DNA of 64,000 nt from Polyangiaceae bacterium (lineage in GTDB: Bacteria > Myxococcota_A > Polyangia > Polyangiales > Polyangiaceae). Under the pieces are notes generated by a model. It was not told the DNA's origin and did not search any database. It saw only the letters and a list, made by a program, of their open reading frames with translations. The stretch is taken from NCBI GenBank assembly GCA_016929495.1, contig JAFGIS010000297.1, forward strand, positions 1 to 64,000, read 5' to 3'. A program made the position numbers and the translations under genes. Shown here one piece after another: positions 62,705 to 64,000 of this stretch (the first letter of the stretch is position 1; the number at the start of each line of letters is the position of its first letter).

Positions 62705-64000
62705 ATGGCCAATCCCCTCACCAAGAAAGAACGGATGCGCATCTCGCGCGCCACCATGCCGGAGCAGGACGCTTCGGAACGTCGGAGTAATTTTCATGAG
62801 GTTGCCTTGGGGCTGACCGCCGAGTTGGCGAAGCAGGAGGCGGCGCGCTGTCTGGAATGCAAAGACCCGACCTGCATCGACGGATGCCCTGTCCGCATCG
62901 ACATCAAGAAGATGTGCCAGTTGGTCTGCGACGGCAAGCTCGAAGAAGCCGCCGCCTTGGTGCGCGAACAGAATGTGCTGCCCGCGATCACGGGTCGCGT
63001 GTGTCCCCAGGAGGACCAGTGTGAGAAGGTCTGTCTGGTGGCCAAGAGCGGCAAGTTCCGCCCGGTGGCCATCGGCTTCATCGAACGTTTTCTGGCGGAC
63101 TTCGAGCGAGAGAGCGGCTGCCTGAAGCAGCCAACGCGCAAGCCGTCGACCGGCAAGAAGGTCGCGGTGGTCGGGTCGGGACCCGCAGGGCTCACTGTTG
63201 CGGGCGATCTCGCCCAGCTGGGGCACGCGGTGACCGTCTTCGAGGCACTACACGAGCTCGGCGGAGTGCTGGTCTACGGGATCCCCGAGTTTCGACTGCC
63301 CAAGGCCATCGTGAAGCAGGACATCGAGGCCCTCACCGAGCTCGGCGTGGAGCTCGTGACGGACGTGGTCGTTGGGCGCACGGTAACGATCGACGAGCTG
63401 ATGGAGAAGGAAGGCTACTCGGCGGTGTTCGTCGCCACGGGCGCCGGCCTCCCGCGCTTCATGGGCATTCCCGGAGAAGACCTCAACGGCGTGTACTCGG
63501 CGAACGAGTTCCTCACTCGCGTCAACCTGATGCGAGCGTATGCCTTCCCCGAGTACGACGAGCCCATTTTCGACTGTCGCGGCAAGAACATCGCCACGTT
63601 TGGCGGTGGCAACACGGCCATGGACGCGGCACGTACGGCTCTCCGCCTCGGGGCAGGCAACAGCTACCTGATCTACCGGCGTTCCGAGCACGAGATGCCT
63701 GCCCGCATAGACGAAATCCACCATGCCGAGGAAGAAGGTGTGCAGTTCATCACGCTGACCAATCCGACGGCGTTCTTGGGGGATGGGAAGGGCTGGCTCA
63801 CCGGCGTACGGCTCCAGAAGATGGGACTGGGCGAACCCGACTCGTCCGGGCGTCGTCGCCCCGTCCCGATCGAGGGCAGCGAGTACGAGATCCCCGTCGA
63901 CGCTGCCGTCGTTGCCGTGGGCACCAGCGCCAATCCCATCATCGGGCAGACCACCCCTGACTTGCGCCTCAACCGCTGGGGCTACATCGAAGTGAACCCC
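62705..64000 (+). CDS. nfnB: NfnB/glutamate synthase small-subunit-like large subunit (3' end outside window)
   Basis: At least 432 residues of the large Nfn subunit are present; the frame runs off the window end. The N-terminal Fe-S region has CLECKDPTCIDGCPVRIDIK near residue 50 and CPQEDQCEKVCLV near 101, which bind two [4Fe-4S] clusters. The FAD motif is VAVVGSGPAGLTVAGDLAQ near 154, with EALHELGGVLVYGIPEFRLP next, and the NADPH site is NIATFGGGNTAMDAARTALR near 296. It is 18 bases after nfnA. The complex couples NADH and reduced ferredoxin to NADP+ reduction by bifurcation. It is paralogous to dsrL. Confidence 0.93.
   Translation, partial: MANPLTKKERMRISRATMPEQDASERRSNFHEVALGLTAELAKQEAARCLECKDPTCIDGCPVRIDIKKMCQLVCDGKLEEAAALVREQNVLPAITGRVCPQEDQCEKVCLVAKSGKFRPVAIGFIERFLADFERESGCLKQPTRKPSTGKKVAVVGSGPAGLTVAGDLAQLGHAVTVFEALHELGGVLVYGIPEFRLPKAIVKQDIEALTELGVELVTDVVVGRTVTIDELMEKEGYSAVFVATGAGLPRFMGIPGEDLNGVYSANEFLTRVNLMRAYAFPEYDEPIFDCRGKNIATFGGGNTAMDAARTALRLGAGNSYLIYRRSEHEMPARIDEIHHAEEEGVQFITLTNPTAFLGDGKGWLTGVRLQKMGLGEPDSSGRRRPVPIEGSEYEIPVDAAVVAVGTSANPIIGQTTPDLRLNRWGYIEVNP

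Overview
The window is high-GC and gene-dense. It carries almost the whole dissimilatory sulfate-reduction pathway of a bacterium in one superlocus: sat, aprBA, qmoABC, dsrAB, dsrD, dsrN, dsrL, dsrC and dsrMKJOP. A second Dsr/Hmc-type redox complex, TCA-cycle genes (citrate synthase, 2-oxoglutarate:ferredoxin oxidoreductase, succinyl-CoA synthetase) and an NfnAB-type transhydrogenase are also present. dsrD, qmo and the lack of dsrEFH point to a sulfate/sulfite reducer rather than a sulfur oxidiser; dsrL is a less usual companion. The organism is probably a high-GC member of the Desulfobacterota/Myxococcota or a similar sulfate-reducing lineage. The sequence alone does not let me choose.

Layout. 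1-4.6 kb: a DsrK/HmcF-, DsrM/HmcE-, HmcB- and HmcC-like membrane complex whose NrfD subunit is fused to a six-haem cytochrome. 4.7-5.3 kb (minus): a precorrin-2 dehydrogenase for sirohaem. 5.7-14 kb: aprBA, a zinc ribbon, a YkgJ protein and qmoABC. 14.3-20 kb: dsrABD-dsrN-dsrL. 20-25.5 kb: a sensor kinase with haem-binding motifs, a TSUP transporter, a cytidylate-kinase-like/BON protein and a second kinase. 25.7-40 kb (minus): a large accessory cluster built from three paralogous PEP-synthase-like proteins, three TSUP transporters, an Alph_Pro_TM-type protein, a second kinase-like/BON protein, a response regulator and small membrane proteins. 40.4-42 kb (minus): dsrC-sat. 42.6-53 kb: an RsbRD-type gene and dsrMKJ, then three regulators, then dsrOP. 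53.6-60.5 kb: citrate synthase (plus) and korABC, sucDC (minus). 61.8-64 kb: nfnA and partial nfnB.

Together Sat, AprBA and DsrAB/DsrC reduce sulfate to sulfide. QmoABC and DsrMKJOP connect the menaquinone pool to AprBA and to the DsrC trisulfide. The Kor/Suc/citrate synthase set oxidises (or reduces) carbon through ferredoxin, and Nfn links ferredoxin to NAD(P)H.

Two results stand out. First, a palindrome GTGCAT-N9-ATGCAC, or a close variant, lies upstream of aprBA, dsrAB, dsrC-sat, dsrM and the 25-40 kb accessory cluster. This suggests one unidentified regulator controls the pathway and ties the uncharacterised cluster to it. Second, the PEP-synthase-like proteins in that cluster keep an ATP-grasp domain and a phosphohistidine domain, but the PEP-binding barrel is replaced by a conserved C-terminal domain I cannot name. 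They are candidates for an undescribed phosphotransfer system linked to sulfur-anion transport. Two families of about 120-145 bp CTAG-bounded repeats, mostly at gene 3' ends, are also present.
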